The position numbers and the translations under genes were made by a program. 64,000 nucleotides of DNA, from positions 740,641-804,640 of the forward strand of contig NZ_BQUV01000001.1 of the NCBI RefSeq assembly GCF_022835695.1. The letters run 5' to 3'. Within the stretch, counting starts at the first letter, position 1. The number at the start of each line of letters is the position of its first letter. The notes below the pieces were generated by a model. That model worked only from the letters and a program-made list of their open reading frames with translations, was not told the DNA's origin and did no database searches. This document shows positions 47,622 to 55,500 of this stretch, in pieces. This DNA is from Bradyrhizobium sp. Ce-3 (GTDB taxonomy: Bacteria; Pseudomonadota; Alphaproteobacteria; Rhizobiales; Xanthobacteraceae).

Positions 47622-48644
47622 TTAGTTCTTCTTCGGTAGCGCGAAACAGTTGGCGCCGGAGGCGTTCGACTTATCGAGCCAGATCGGTCGCGTGTAATAA
47701 GACAGGTTTTTCGCCCCGGGCTTGTCGCCGGACATCAGCAGCGTCTCTGCCGCGAACATCAGGTCGTGACCCTGCTCGGTCGCCTTGTAGCTCAGGAATT
47801 TGTCGAAGTTGCCGGAGGTGACCTGGTCGCAATCGAGTTGCGAGCCCTCGCCCGAGGCGAACACCTTCACGTCGTCGATCTTGCCGGCATTGCGGATCGC
47901 CTGTGCGGCGCCCGACTCCATGATGCCCCAGAATCCGATCGAGGCGCAGAGGTCGGGATGCTGCTGGATCACGGTCGCGGTGATATTGAGCGCGGTGTTG
48001 GCGTCCCAGTTCGCCGCCTGGTTCGACACCACCTTGATATTCGGATCCTTGTTCAGCACATCCATGATGGCGCCGACCTGGTCGACGCTGGCGGCCGCGG
48101 TCAGTTCGCCCTGCACGATCTGCACCTTGCCGGACTTGCCGGAGCCGGTGCCGCAAGCCTTGACGGTCTCGTTGGCGAGCATCCTGCCGATCTCGCGCCA
48201 GTCCACGCCGACAAAGGCGCCCGACTTGTAGTTCGAGGCCATGTTGACCTGGATCACATGCGTGCCCTGGCTCTCAGCGCGCTTGAGGTCCTTCATCAGC
48301 AGGGTCACGCTCGGATTCTGCACGATCAGGACGTCGGGCTTCTGGTCGACCAGCGCGGTCAGCGCCTGCTGCATGGCGGACGGATTGTTATTGGGATCGC
48401 GCACGACATATTTCATGCCGCGCCACTCGGCCTCTTCCTGCACCACGCGGCCCCATTCGTCGGACAGCGGCACGCCGAGCGCGATCGGCAGGTAGGCGAT
48501 GGTCTTGCCCTGCAGTGACTTGTCGTAGGCGGCGCGCAGCTCGCGCCCGGCCTTGGTGCCTTCCTCCTGCGCCGATGCCGCGAACGGCATCCCGGCGAGC
48601 GTCACGCCGGCGAGCAGGATCGTCCAGAACTTGGTCGTCTTCAT
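47622..48644 (-). CDS. Sugar ABC transporter substrate-binding protein
   Basis: This 340-residue periplasmic binding protein of the RbsB-like (Peripla_BP_4) class has a signal peptide ending PFAASA-QEEG. The core shows KTIAYLPIALGVPLSDEWGR, QKPDVLIVQNPSVTLLMKDL and ASIGFWGIMESGAAQAIRNA. A strong GGAGGAGACG site precedes the ATG at 48644. It lies between the two permease genes. The ligand is unknown; the divergence from RbsB and ChvE suggests something other than common aldoses, possibly a sugar acid or polyol. Confidence 0.9.
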   Translation of the reverse strand: MKTTKFWTILLAGVTLAGMPFAASAQEEGTKAGRELRAAYDKSLQGKTIAYLPIALGVPLSDEWGRVVQEEAEWRGMKYVVRDPNNNPSAMQQALTALVDQKPDVLIVQNPSVTLLMKDLKRAESQGTHVIQVNMASNYKSGAFVGVDWREIGRMLANETVKACGTGSGKSGKVQIVQGELTAAASVDQVGAIMDVLNKDPNIKVVSNQAANWDANTALNITATVIQQHPDLCASIGFWGIMESGAAQAIRNAGKIDDVKVFASGEGSQLDCDQVTSGNFDKFLSYKATEQGHDLMFAAETLLMSGDKPGAKNLSYYTRPIWLDKSNASGANCFALPKKN

Positions 48645-48720
48645 CGTCTCCTCCACAAGAAATTTCTTTTGATTGATTGGATTTCTTTTTGATTGGCGCG
48701 GCGCGCTCAGTCGTCTTGTT

Positions 48721-49746
48721 TCAGTCCCCTTGCCGCGCGGTCTCCTCGTCGCGGGGATGCAGCCAGTTGTCGAGCACGATGGCGGCCAGCAGCACCACGC
48801 CCTTGATGATGTTCTGCACCTCGCTGTTGACGTCCATGATGGTGAAGGCGTTGAGCAGCGTGCCGATCAGAACGCAGCCGACCACGACGCTGAACACGCT
48901 GCCGCGGCCGCCGATCAGGCTGATGCCGCCGATCACGACGACCAGCACGACGTCGAAGATCATGGTGCCCTGGGTGATCGCCATCTGCATGCTGCCGGTG
49001 GTGCCGACCCAGACCAGGCCTGCAATCCAGGCGAGCAGCGCAACCAATACGTGCTCCAGCACGATCAGCGGACGCAGCGGAATGCCGGTTAGCCGCGCGG
49101 CCTCCGGATTGTCGCCCTGCGCATAGATGAAGCGGCCGATCGAGGTGCGCGACAGGAACAGATGCATCGCGATCGCGCAGACCGCGAACACCAGGATCGG
49201 AACCGGGACGCCGAACAGCCGTCCGGCGCCGAGATACATCAGGCCCGGCGCGTCCTTCGGCGCATAGACCACCCAGGCCGGCGCGATCCAGAACGCAAGG
49301 CCATAGATCACGAAGCCGGCGGCGAGCGTCACGAACAGCGCCGGCGCCTCGACGAAGGCGACCATGACGCCGTTGACTACGCCGATCAGCACCGCGATGG
49401 CCAGCGCCAGCAGCACTGCCGTGAAAACGGGCATGCCGTTCTGCATGTAGATCAGCGCGATCGCCCAGGAACCCGCCATGATCGCGACCTCGGAGAGGTC
49501 GATGCCGCGGCTGATCACGATCAGCCCCATGCCGAGGCCGAGCACGCCGAGGATGGAAATACTGCGCAACAGATTCAGGAGGTTGGATACGGTGGCAAAG
49601 CCGTTCAGGGTCAGCCCGAATACGACCAAAAGCGCGATCGTGATCAGGAGCACGATCTGCTCCTGGCTCGGCTTTGCAAACATTGCGCCCGAGCGAGATG
49701 ATGCCGCAGGGACAGCAACGCCGCGCGATGGCGATTGCACGCTCAT
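48721..49746 (-). CDS. Sugar-type ABC transporter permease
   Basis: This 341-residue inner-membrane permease of the BPD_transp_2 class has about nine or ten hydrophobic segments and the signature VISRGIDLSEVAIMAGSWAI. It is the first gene of the operon (permease, binding protein, permease-propeller fusion, propeller, ATPase) and gives the transporter two different permease subunits. GGAGGAAACG precedes the ATG. A LysR gene is divergent 91 bp away. Confidence 0.9.
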   Translation of the reverse strand: MSVQSPSRGVAVPAASSRSGAMFAKPSQEQIVLLITIALLVVFGLTLNGFATVSNLLNLLRSISILGVLGLGMGLIVISRGIDLSEVAIMAGSWAIALIYMQNGMPVFTAVLLALAIAVLIGVVNGVMVAFVEAPALFVTLAAGFVIYGLAFWIAPAWVVYAPKDAPGLMYLGAGRLFGVPVPILVFAVCAIAMHLFLSRTSIGRFIYAQGDNPEAARLTGIPLRPLIVLEHVLVALLAWIAGLVWVGTTGSMQMAITQGTMIFDVVLVVVIGGISLIGGRGSVFSVVVGCVLIGTLLNAFTIMDVNSEVQNIIKGVVLLAAIVLDNWLHPRDEETARQGD

Positions 49747-49799
49747 CGTTTCCTCCAGGTATTATTTTGCTTGAGACTTTAAGAGTGCCAACTCATATT

Positions 49800-49817
49800 C
49801 GTCAAATGCATTCGACG
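49800..49817. promoter_or_regulatory. Candidate LysR operator
   Basis: CGTCAAATGCATTCGACG is an 18-bp palindrome with a single mismatched pair. It is 20 bp upstream of the lysR ATG, within the divergent promoter gap. Its position suits autoregulation with activation of the transporter operon. Confidence 0.5.
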
Positions 49818-49837
49818 GATACGGATTGATTATTTCC

Positions 49838-50833
49838 ATGCATGTACGCGATATCGATCTGAACCTGTTCGTCGTGTTCGACGCGATTTACACGGAAGGC
49901 GGCGTCAGCCGGGCCTGCTTCCGCCTCAATCTGACCCAGCCCGCGGTCAGCCATGCGCTGAGCCGGCTGCGCGCGATGTTCAACGATCCGCTGTTCGTGC
50001 GCCGCCATCACGTGATGACGCCGACGCCGCTGGCGCGCCAGATCATCACCACCGTGCGCCAGGCGCTCAACGGCCTCGAGACGACGCTGACCCACACCAA
50101 CCGGTTCGATCCTGCCAAGACGCCGAAACGGTTCGTGATCGGCCTGCGCAACAATCTCGAGGCGCCGATGCTGAGCGCGCTGATCAACCGCATCAGCGCG
50201 GTGGCGCCGCTGGTCGAGATCGCAACCGTGCGCAGCGAGCGCAACAATCTCGAACGCGAGCTTGCCGCCGGCACGCTGGATGTCGCCATCGATACGCTGC
50301 TGCCGCTCTCGGCGGAGGTGCGGCGCGAGCAGATCCTGACCGAGCATATCGCGGTGTTCGCCCGCCGCGGCCATCCCGAGCTCGGCGCGCGGCTCGACAA
50401 GAAGGCTTACCTGCGCATGGAGCATGTCTGCGTGACGTCGCGGCGCAGCGGCGTGTCGTTCGAGGATTTCCAGCTGCAGCGCCTCGGGCTGACGCGCACG
50501 GTGCGCCTGACCTGCCAGAATTTCGCGACCGCCTGCCACGTCGTGAGCCGCAGCAACATGCTGCTGACGGCGTCGGAGAGTGCGGCCTCCATTCTCGAGG
50601 ACCCCGGGCTGTTGCAGTGCTTCCCCTGCCCGTTCCCGATCAGCCCGCACGTCAATTACCTCTACTGGCATGCCACCGCCGAGGGCGACACCACCAATCA
50701 ATGGCTGCGCGAGCAGCTGCGCGCCGCCGCGGCGTCGCTGGCGGGCAGCCGCTTCAGCAAGAAGAACCGGCGGGCGGCAAAGACCGGCCCCAAGGTGACA
50801 ATCCCGATCCCGACCAGCATCGCGGCGGAATAG
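49838..50833 (+). CDS. LysR family transcriptional regulator (NodD-like subgroup)
   Basis: This 331-residue LysR protein begins MHVRDIDLNLFVVFDAIYTE, with the helix-turn-helix VSRACFRLNLTQPAVSHALS, the pattern of the NodD/LeuO-type subgroup. The effector domain starts at RFVIGLRNNLEAPMLSALIN. A TTG at 49826 is in frame, but the ATG at 49838 matches the family. The C-terminus carries an unusual basic and proline-rich tail (about 25 residues). It is divergent from the sugar-type ABC operon and probably regulates it; the SDR and AhpD-like genes converge on it from the right. Confidence 0.88.
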   Translation: MHVRDIDLNLFVVFDAIYTEGGVSRACFRLNLTQPAVSHALSRLRAMFNDPLFVRRHHVMTPTPLARQIITTVRQALNGLETTLTHTNRFDPAKTPKRFVIGLRNNLEAPMLSALINRISAVAPLVEIATVRSERNNLERELAAGTLDVAIDTLLPLSAEVRREQILTEHIAVFARRGHPELGARLDKKAYLRMEHVCVTSRRSGVSFEDFQLQRLGLTRTVRLTCQNFATACHVVSRSNMLLTASESAASILEDPGLLQCFPCPFPISPHVNYLYWHATAEGDTTNQWLREQLRAAAASLAGSRFSKKNRRAAKTGPKVTIPIPTSIAAE

Positions 50834-50849
50834 CGGCGCTCCACGCCGA

Positions 50850-51701
50850 TCACATGCCGCTCAGACCGCTGTCGACCGCGAGCGTCTGCGCGGTGACGTA
50901 GACGCTCTCATCCGACATGAAGAACAGCACGGCATAGGCGATCTCCCACGCCGTCGCCTGGCGGCCGAACGGAACGTGGCCCTTGCCGCGCGACGGCCGT
51001 CCGGCGCCGGCCTCGCGGCCGTTCGGGGTATCGACCAGCCCGGGATAGACCAGATTGGCGCGGATGCCGCGCCGCGCGCCGGTGTGCGCGATGTTGCGCA
51101 TCAAGCCGCCGAGCGCGGCCTTGGAGGAATCATAGACCGCCATCTGCGATCCCGCCTTCAGCGCCGCGATCGAGGAGATGAACACGATCGAGCCGCCGTC
51201 GTCGAATTTCGGCAACGCGGCGCGGCAGCACAGCATCGGGCCGCGGACATTGACGTCGTAGATCCTGTTCCATTCCTCCGCGCTGACATTGTCGAGCCCG
51301 GTCTTGCCGAAGGTGCCGATGTTCAGCACCATGCCGTCGAGCCCACCCATTGCGTGATGAGCTTCATCAATCATCCTGATGACGTCGGCTTCCCTGGTGA
51401 CGTCGGCGGCGATCGCGAAACCACGGCCGCCGTCGGCAGCGATGCGCGCAACCGTGTCCTCCGCGGAGGCAGGGTTGAGGTCGGCGACCGCGACATGCGC
51501 GCCCTCGCGCGCGAACAGCAGGCTCATGGCGCGGCCATTGCCGATCGGATCGGTCGCGGCGTCGAACACACGCTGGCCGCCGCCGACCACCAGGATGCGG
51601 CGGCCGTTGAGACGTCCCCTGCCTGGCGCCGTGCCCGAGGATTCCGCGCTCAGCGGACGGACATAGCGCTCCGGTTTGGGGTCTTGCGAAGGCTCCGACA
51701 T
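50850..51701 (-). CDS. Short-chain dehydrogenase/reductase with altered glycine loop
   Basis: This 283-residue SDR has NIG in place of the usual NNAG, serines in GSIVFISSIAALKAG, and the catalytic pair in YDSSKAALGG. The dinucleotide loop is unusual: VVGGGQRVFDAATDPIGNGR (38-57), where about ten residues separate GGG from PIGNG, instead of the compact TGxxxGIG. An N-terminal extension of about 30 residues precedes the fold. It is coupled (4-bp gap) to the AhpD-like gene. The substrate is unknown; a sugar or alicyclic alcohol is possible. Confidence 0.82.
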   Translation of the reverse strand: MSEPSQDPKPERYVRPLSAESSGTAPGRGRLNGRRILVVGGGQRVFDAATDPIGNGRAMSLLFAREGAHVAVADLNPASAEDTVARIAADGGRGFAIAADVTREADVIRMIDEAHHAMGGLDGMVLNIGTFGKTGLDNVSAEEWNRIYDVNVRGPMLCCRAALPKFDDGGSIVFISSIAALKAGSQMAVYDSSKAALGGLMRNIAHTGARRGIRANLVYPGLVDTPNGREAGAGRPSRGKGHVPFGRQATAWEIAYAVLFFMSDESVYVTAQTLAVDSGLSGM

Positions 51702-51705
51702 CTCG

Positions 51706-52263
51706 TCAACCCCGCTTCTTGCCGCCTTCGAACACGGCCATGCCGGCGGCTGGATCGAGATCGGTCTCGGTCGCCTCGGTCAGCCGCGCCATCATCATGT
51801 AGAAGCCGAGCGCGACGATCGCCTCGACGATCTCCTGATCGCTGAAATGCCCGCGCATCGCAGCGAAGACCGCGTCACTGACGCGCACCTTCTCGACCAC
51901 CTCGCGGCCGAAGCCCAGCAGCGCGCGCTCGGCGGCGTCGAGCGCGGCATCATCGTACTTGCCGCACTCGACGGCATCGATCTGCGCCTGCGTGACGCCG
52001 ACGCCGAGCGCGATCGGCACATGCTGGCGCCACTCATAGGCGCCGCCCTCGAGCTGCGCGGCCTGCAGGATCAAGAGCTCGCGGTTGACCGCGGAGAGCT
52101 TCTGCTTGTGCAGGATCGAATTGGCGAGCCGCATCGCCGGGATCATGTTGGCCTCGGCATGGGCCATCATGCGGAAGATGTTGAGCTTGACCGGCATGCG
52201 GTCGAATGAGGCGCGGATCTCGCCGCTGGTCGTCTCCGGATCAATCAGGGGCAGCCTTGCCAT
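51706..52263 (-). CDS. Carboxymuconolactone decarboxylase (AhpD-like) family protein
   Basis: This 185-residue all-helical protein of the CMD/AhpD superfamily contains LSAVNRELLILQAAQLEGGA and YEWRQHVPIALGVG. The canonical CxxC of AhpD is absent (YEWRQH in its place), so peroxidase-recycling activity is unlikely and a decarboxylase or lactone-related role is more plausible. GGGAGAGACACGC precedes the ATG at 52263; the open frame to 52323 is not needed. It heads the two-gene unit with the SDR. Confidence 0.83.
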   Translation of the reverse strand: MARLPLIDPETTSGEIRASFDRMPVKLNIFRMMAHAEANMIPAMRLANSILHKQKLSAVNRELLILQAAQLEGGAYEWRQHVPIALGVGVTQAQIDAVECGKYDDAALDAAERALLGFGREVVEKVRVSDAVFAAMRGHFSDQEIVEAIVALGFYMMMARLTEATETDLDPAAGMAVFEGGKKRG

Positions 52264-52489
52264 GCGTGTCTCTCCCTTTGTTTCTTGTTCGTTGTCTTTG
52301 GTCCGGCTTCCCGGCGCGTCCACCTAATGCACCCCGCCGACCGAGATCAAGCAGGCTGGCCGGGATGACCCGGATTGCGGGGTTCTGCCATGCGGTTCCG
52401 CGCTTGAATCCGCGTGCCCGGGCAGGCATAAGGACCTCCAATCTCCCCTAAAAAATGTCCTTAGCCCAAGGATTTGAGAAGGATTTACG

Positions 52490-54334
52490 ATGCCCGCCTA
52501 TCGCTCCCGCACCACCACCCACGGCCGCAACATGGCGGGTGCTCGCGGCCTCTGGCGCGCCACCGGCATGAAGAACGAGGATTTCGGCAAGCCGATCATC
52601 GCGGTGGTCAACTCCTTCACCCAGTTCGTGCCCGGCCACGTCCATTTGCAGAATCTCGGCCAGCTGGTCGCGCGCGAGATCGAGAAGGCCGGCGGCGTCG
52701 CCAAGGAATTCAACACCATCGCGGTCGACGACGGCATCGCGATGGGCCATGACGGCATGCTGTACAGCCTGCCCTCGCGCGAGCTGATCGCCGACAGCGT
52801 CGAATACATGGTCAATGCGCATTGCGCCGACGCGATGGTCTGCATCTCCAACTGCGACAAGATCACCCCCGGCATGCTGATGGCGACGCTGCGCCTCAAC
52901 ATCCCGACCGTGTTCGTCTCGGGCGGCCCGATGGAGTCAGGCAAGATTTTGCTCAAGGGCAAGAAGCGCGCGGTCGACCTGATCGACGCGATGGTCGCGG
53001 CCGCCGACTCCAACGTCTCCGACGAAGAGGTCGAGGTGATCGAGCGCTCGGCCTGCCCGACCTGCGGGTCCTGCTCCGGCATGTTCACCGCGAACTCGAT
53101 GAACTGCCTGACCGAGGCGCTTGGCCTCGCGCTGCCCGGCAACGGCTCGGTGCTGGCGACGCACGCCGACCGCAAGAGCCTGTTCGTCGAGGCCGGCCAT
53201 CTGATCGTCGATCTCGCCCGCCGCTACTATGAGCAGGACGACGTCAAGGTGCTGCCGCGCAACATCGCGAACTTCAAGTCGTTCGAGAACGCGATGACGC
53301 TCGACATCGCGATGGGCGGCTCGACCAACACCGTGCTGCATCTGCTCGCCGCCGCGCGCGAGGGCGAGGTTCCGTTCACGATGGCCGACATCGACCGGCT
53401 GTCGCGCAAGGTGCCGGTGCTATGCAAGGTGGCGCCCTCCGTGCCTGACGTCCACATGGAGGATGTACATCACGCCGGCGGCATCATGGCGATCCTGGGC
53501 GAGCTCGATCGCGCCAAGCTGCTCACGACCGACGGACCGATGGTGCATGCTGAGACGCTCACCGACGCATTGAACCGCTGGGATGTGGTGCGCACCACCA
53601 GCGACAAGGTTCGCAACTTCTACTGTGCCGCGCCGGGCAACGTGCCGACCCAGGAGGCCTTCAGCCAGGACCGCCGCTTCGACGAGGTCGATCTCGACCG
53701 CGAAAAGGGCGTCATCCGCAACGCCGAGCACGCCTATTCCAAGGACGGTGGCCTCGCCGTGCTGTTCGGCAACCTTGCCGAGGACGGCTGCATCGTGAAG
53801 ACCGCCGGCGTCGATCAGAGCATTCTGAAGTTCTCCGGTCCCGCCCGCATCTTCGAGAGCCAGGACGCGTCGGTCGACGCCATCCTCACCAACAAGGTGA
53901 AGGCCGGCGATGTCGTGCTGATCCGCTATGAAGGTCCGCGCGGCGGCCCGGGCATGCAGGAGATGCTCTACCCGACCAGCTATCTGAAGTCGAAGGGCCT
54001 CGGCAAGGCCTGCGCGCTGATCACCGACGGCCGCTTCTCCGGCGGATCGTCGGGCCTGTCGATCGGCCACGTCTCGCCGGAAGCCGCCGAAGGCGGCCTG
54101 ATCGGTCTGGTCGAGGAAGGCGATGTCATCGAGTTCGACATCCCGAACCGCACAGTCAACCTCAAGGTCGACGATGCCGAGCTCAAGCGCCGCCGTGCGG
54201 CGATGGATGCCAGGGGCACCGCGGCCTGGAAGCCGGCGGCGCCGCGCAAGCGCGCCGTCTCGACCGCGCTGAAGGCCTATGCGGCGTTCGCAAGCAGCGC
54301 GGCAAAGGGTGCGGTGCGCATCCTGCCGGAGTGA
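52490..54334 (+). CDS. ilvD: Dihydroxy-acid dehydratase
   Basis: This 614-residue iron-sulphur dehydratase makes the 2-keto acids of valine and isoleucine. It follows the long IlvD form, with [20 protein letters not shown], cluster cysteines in [12 protein letters not shown] and [19 protein letters not shown], and the closing [20 protein letters not shown]. Although it neighbours a sugar transporter and propeller proteins, it follows IlvD, not the Edd or sugar-acid dehydratase pattern. AAGGATTT precedes the ATG. A GC-rich hairpin lies about 55 bp downstream. Confidence 0.95.
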   Translation: MPAYRSRTTTHGRNMAGARGLWRATGMKNEDFGKPIIAVVNSFTQFVPGHVHLQNLGQLVAREIEKAGGVAKEFNTIAVDDGIAMGHDGMLYSLPSRELIADSVEYMVNAHCADAMVCISNCDKITPGMLMATLRLNIPTVFVSGGPMESGKILLKGKKRAVDLIDAMVAAADSNVSDEEVEVIERSACPTCGSCSGMFTANSMNCLTEALGLALPGNGSVLATHADRKSLFVEAGHLIVDLARRYYEQDDVKVLPRNIANFKSFENAMTLDIAMGGSTNTVLHLLAAAREGEVPFTMADIDRLSRKVPVLCKVAPSVPDVHMEDVHHAGGIMAILGELDRAKLLTTDGPMVHAETLTDALNRWDVVRTTSDKVRNFYCAAPGNVPTQEAFSQDRRFDEVDLDREKGVIRNAEHAYSKDGGLAVLFGNLAEDGCIVKTAGVDQSILKFSGPARIFESQDASVDAILTNKVKAGDVVLIRYEGPRGGPGMQEMLYPTSYLKSKGLGKACALITDGRFSGGSSGLSIGHVSPEAAEGGLIGLVEEGDVIEFDIPNRTVNLKVDDAELKRRRAAMDARGTAAWKPAAPRKRAVSTALKAYAAFASSAAKGAVRILPE

Positions 54335-54387
54335 TAAACGACGATCCTGGCCGCGTCCGGGCTCCGTCTCGCGGCAGACCAGCTGCA

Positions 54388-54409
54388 CCTCTCCCGCTTG
54401 CGGGGGAGG
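54388..54409 (+). terminator. Possible ilvD terminator hairpin
   Basis: CCTCTCCCGC-TT-GCGGGGGAGG forms a ten-pair stem (one G-T pair) 54 bp after the ilvD stop. There is no T-run, so it could equally be a copy of the common CTCCCGC/GCGGGAG intergenic repeat; a degenerate relative appears at about 54815. Confidence 0.5.
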
Positions 54410-54635
54410 CCGTCGCAGGGGCGCACTGCCAAAATATCGAAAACAACCCCATGCACAGTAGCCGGCTGCCGGACGTTCGACAGGGCAACTTGACACGTCG
54501 GGCAACTCAGCGGTATTTTTCCATTATTCCGAAATCGTGCGCACGCCGCTCACAGGTGTGATCACCCGCGCATGGGCATGCGGGTGATGACACCGGGCAA
54601 GCCGTTTGACTGGTTGAAACGAGAACCATCCTCGC

Positions 54636-54758
54636 CGTCGTCCTGACGAAAGCCAGGACCCATTCCCCCGAATGGTCATTGTTGCGCGATGCCGGGGCCG
54701 CGATCCCCTTCACAATCAAGTGCGGTGGTTATGGGTCCTGGCTTTCGCCAGGACGACG
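54636..54758. repeat. Intergenic inverted repeat (GTCGTCCTG family)
   Basis: Arms CGTCGTCCTGACGAAAGCCA and TGGCTTTCGCCAGGACGACG span 123 bp, the same length and layout as the element at 42439-42561. The interior TGTTGCGCGATGCCGGGG matches the element near 7258. The rest of the 527-bp gap (54335-54861) shows a CACCCGC/GCGGGTG hairpin near 54563-54590 and no ORF. Confidence 0.8.
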
Positions 54759-54861
54759 AATGGAGAGAGCCGCCTGCAAGCTCGGCAAAGACAAAGACGC
54801 ATATGCGATTGCCCTCCCCGCAAGCGGAAGGGGAGCGCATGCCGCTGCTCTCGACCCAGCG

Positions 54862-55077
54862 TCAGCTCATTTGCAGGTCAGCCGCCTCGATCCGGATGCG
54901 GTCGGCATGCAGAGACCAGTCGCACAGCGATTGTTCCTGGCAGAATTTGACCTTGGCCATCTCGGTGGCCTGGCCCTCACTCACGGCGTCGATCTCGAGC
55001 GCGCCCTGGCAGACCTCGCGCTCGCGGCCATTGCCGCCGAGCACGTCCTTCATGAAATGAACGACGAAACGTGACAT
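54862..55077 (-). CDS. Conserved-looking small protein, function unknown
   Basis: This 71-residue acidic cytoplasmic protein begins MSRFVVHFMKDVLGGNGRER and contains AEGQATEMAKVKFC-like VSEGQATEMAKVKFCQEQ and a C-terminal DWSLHADRIRIEAADLQMS. A strong GGGAGGG site precedes the ATG, and three cysteines are present. The beta-alpha pattern suggests a small compact fold. The open frame upstream to 55335 is probably not coding. I do not recognise a family; the ribosome site and composition make it a likely real gene. Confidence 0.65.
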   Translation of the reverse strand: MSRFVVHFMKDVLGGNGREREVCQGALEIDAVSEGQATEMAKVKFCQEQSLCDWSLHADRIRIEAADLQMS

Positions 55078-55189
55078 GGAACCCTCCCTGCTGCACCGGA
55101 AGAGCCGGGAGTACCGCTTTAGCACTAATGCGAAATGGGGTTGAGTTAATTCGGCGCGCGCCGGTGCGGCGCTTCGCAGCGGTGGAAAA

Positions 55190-55297
55190 CTACGCCCCGG
55201 CCTGCGGCAGGCTGGCGGCGGCGATCGCAACGATCTGTGCGATGCGGCGGCCGATTTTCGCCGGCGCGTTGCGAAGCAATGACTGGACCTGTCGCAT
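55190..55297 (-). CDS. Possible 35-residue cationic small protein
   Basis: A short frame encodes MRQVQSLLRNAPAKIGRRIA followed by QIVAIAAASLPQAGA: a basic amphipathic N-half and a hydrophobic C-half. An AAGGAAG ribosome site sits seven bases upstream of the ATG. It lies in the 423-bp gap between the small-protein gene and the autotransporter, with no other visible gene. Its coding status is uncertain. Confidence 0.3.
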   Translation of the reverse strand: MRQVQSLLRNAPAKIGRRIAQIVAIAAASLPQAGA

Positions 55298-55500
55298 GAC
55301 ACATCTTCCTTCCGCGCCCGGAATGTCGGGCACACAGGGAAAATGGCGATATCGAGCTAAGCCGTCGATATCTCAGGGAAAATAACAACGGACGCGTTGC
55401 CCGGCCGCAGTTTGACAGTGGGTTTATTGCTTCATGTGAGGTCACGGCGAAGGAGATATTCTCCGCCCCTCTGAGACGCCGCAGCCGCGGATACCGGCGC

